Part shown: piece after piece, positions 63,188 to 64,000 of the stretch
Layout of the letters: every line of letters begins with the position of its first letter
Numbering within the stretch: position 1 is the first letter of the stretch
Assembly (NCBI GenBank): GCA_031310005.1
Contig: CM062380.1
Coordinates: 3,286,001 to 3,350,000 of the forward strand
Direction of reading: 5' to 3'
Length of the DNA: 64,000 nucleotides
From: Dactylellina haptotyla
Lineage: Eukaryota; Ascomycota; Orbiliomycetes; Orbiliales; Orbiliaceae
Notes under the pieces: generated by a model
Database searches by the model: none
Told to the model about the DNA's origin: nothing
The model's input: only the letters and a program-made list of their open reading frames with translations
Position numbers and translations under genes: made by a program

Positions 63188-64000
63188 AAAGGCTTTCAAT
63201 AGCAGGACGTCAGGGATTTTTTGTTTGGGATTTCGTTTTTTCATGGGAATGATATAAAACATAGTATATACACTTGTTTAACTTTTTGGTTTACATCGCA
63301 TACTGTCGGGAGTTTTCACTTTTTCCTTTTTTTTTGAGAAAGACCTTTTACCTTGTGAAGCTTCCTGAGGAATGGGTTTACTTTTAATTTTTACACCTCT
63401 GGCGATTTCAATAAGCCTTTCGATGTCCACCTTTTGGAATTAGCATTGCTGGCTTCTTAGTCACCAAAAAAATTGTTGATGCTTATTTGTTTGTTATAGC
63501 CTTTGATTGCGTTTTATTTCTAATACATTCTCTGATATCATTATCACTTACTCTCTTGCTCCTCACTTTTGGTTTCTTCACGATCGCTTGCGAATTTTTC
63601 TATACTTATGATTGCCTTCTGTTTCATTCTTTATAACTAATGAAAATTGGAAACGAGATTTTTATCAATTCGCATCTTACAACCTTATTATTATGTTGTG
63701 AATTTGGATAATATTGTGTGTGCAGACTGCTAGAAACCAAAACTTCTGCGTTGTGGGTGAAGGACATGAACAGAACAATATATTATCTAGGGGCATCTGA
63801 TAGAATTCAGAAGCCCCACGTAGAGATCCACTACCCAACTTCGCTCAGTGTTCTTACATTTTACGGGCAAAACCTGTGAGTTCAAATTGAAACCCGCCCA
63901 ATTGGTGGGATGTTGGGAGTATGATCATATGATTGAAAGGAGCGAGATGACAACTGTTTAACCAATATCAAGATACATCACACCATCATCCGCGACAGAA
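63188..64000. other. 3' flank of csmB to window end
   Basis: T-rich sequence immediately after the stop (3' untranslated region) grading into AT-rich intergenic DNA. No ORF, RNA gene or repeat worth calling was seen. Confidence 0.55.

Overview
The window looks like nuclear DNA of a filamentous ascomycete (Pezizomycotina). Genes carry short introns (about 48-126 nt) with GTRNGT donors, CTAAC/CTAAT-like branch points and YAG acceptors. Gene content also fits: paired myosin-motor chitin synthases, GH81 and GH128 beta-glucan hydrolases, a BCS1-like AAA ATPase and an I66-type protease inhibitor. I cannot name the species. No rRNA, tRNA, CRISPR array, intact transposon or integration site was recognised.

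Left part (1-20 kb) is gene-poor. It holds the 3' end of an unrecognised gene (3-617), a 419-aa intronless protein with a possible nuclease-like fold (6594-7853, minus), a secreted Thr/Ser-rich protein in two exons (13809-14796) and a four-exon I66/beta-trefoil inhibitor (16545-17250). Between them lie kilobases of AT-rich DNA with only short chance ORFs. Two spots, near 8.6 kb and 19.0 kb, share a degenerate sequence whose conceptual peptides also match.

Middle part (20-31 kb): a pseudokinase-like protein (20311-22497), an eight-exon DnaJ-X J-protein (25075-23265, minus) whose exons only join if one intron is of the GC-AG type, a 228-aa protein with a glycine-zipper tail (26289-27077), and a BCS1-like AAA ATPase with a long charged tail (29034-31210).

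Right part (34-64 kb) is dominated by cell-wall genes: a GH81 endo-1,3-beta-glucanase (34197-37498), a GPI-anchored GH128 Asl1-like protein (39400-38375), and divergent class V (53421-47571) and class VII (57771-63187) chitin synthases separated by 4.35 kb. A small Cys/His protein (42166-41825) and methionine aminopeptidase 2 (44354-46057) lie between. The two chitin synthases are expected to work together at hyphal tips and septa, while the glucanases would remodel beta-1,3-glucan. All exon joins are my own reconstructions from splice consensus and reading phase, and no transcript or database was consulted.
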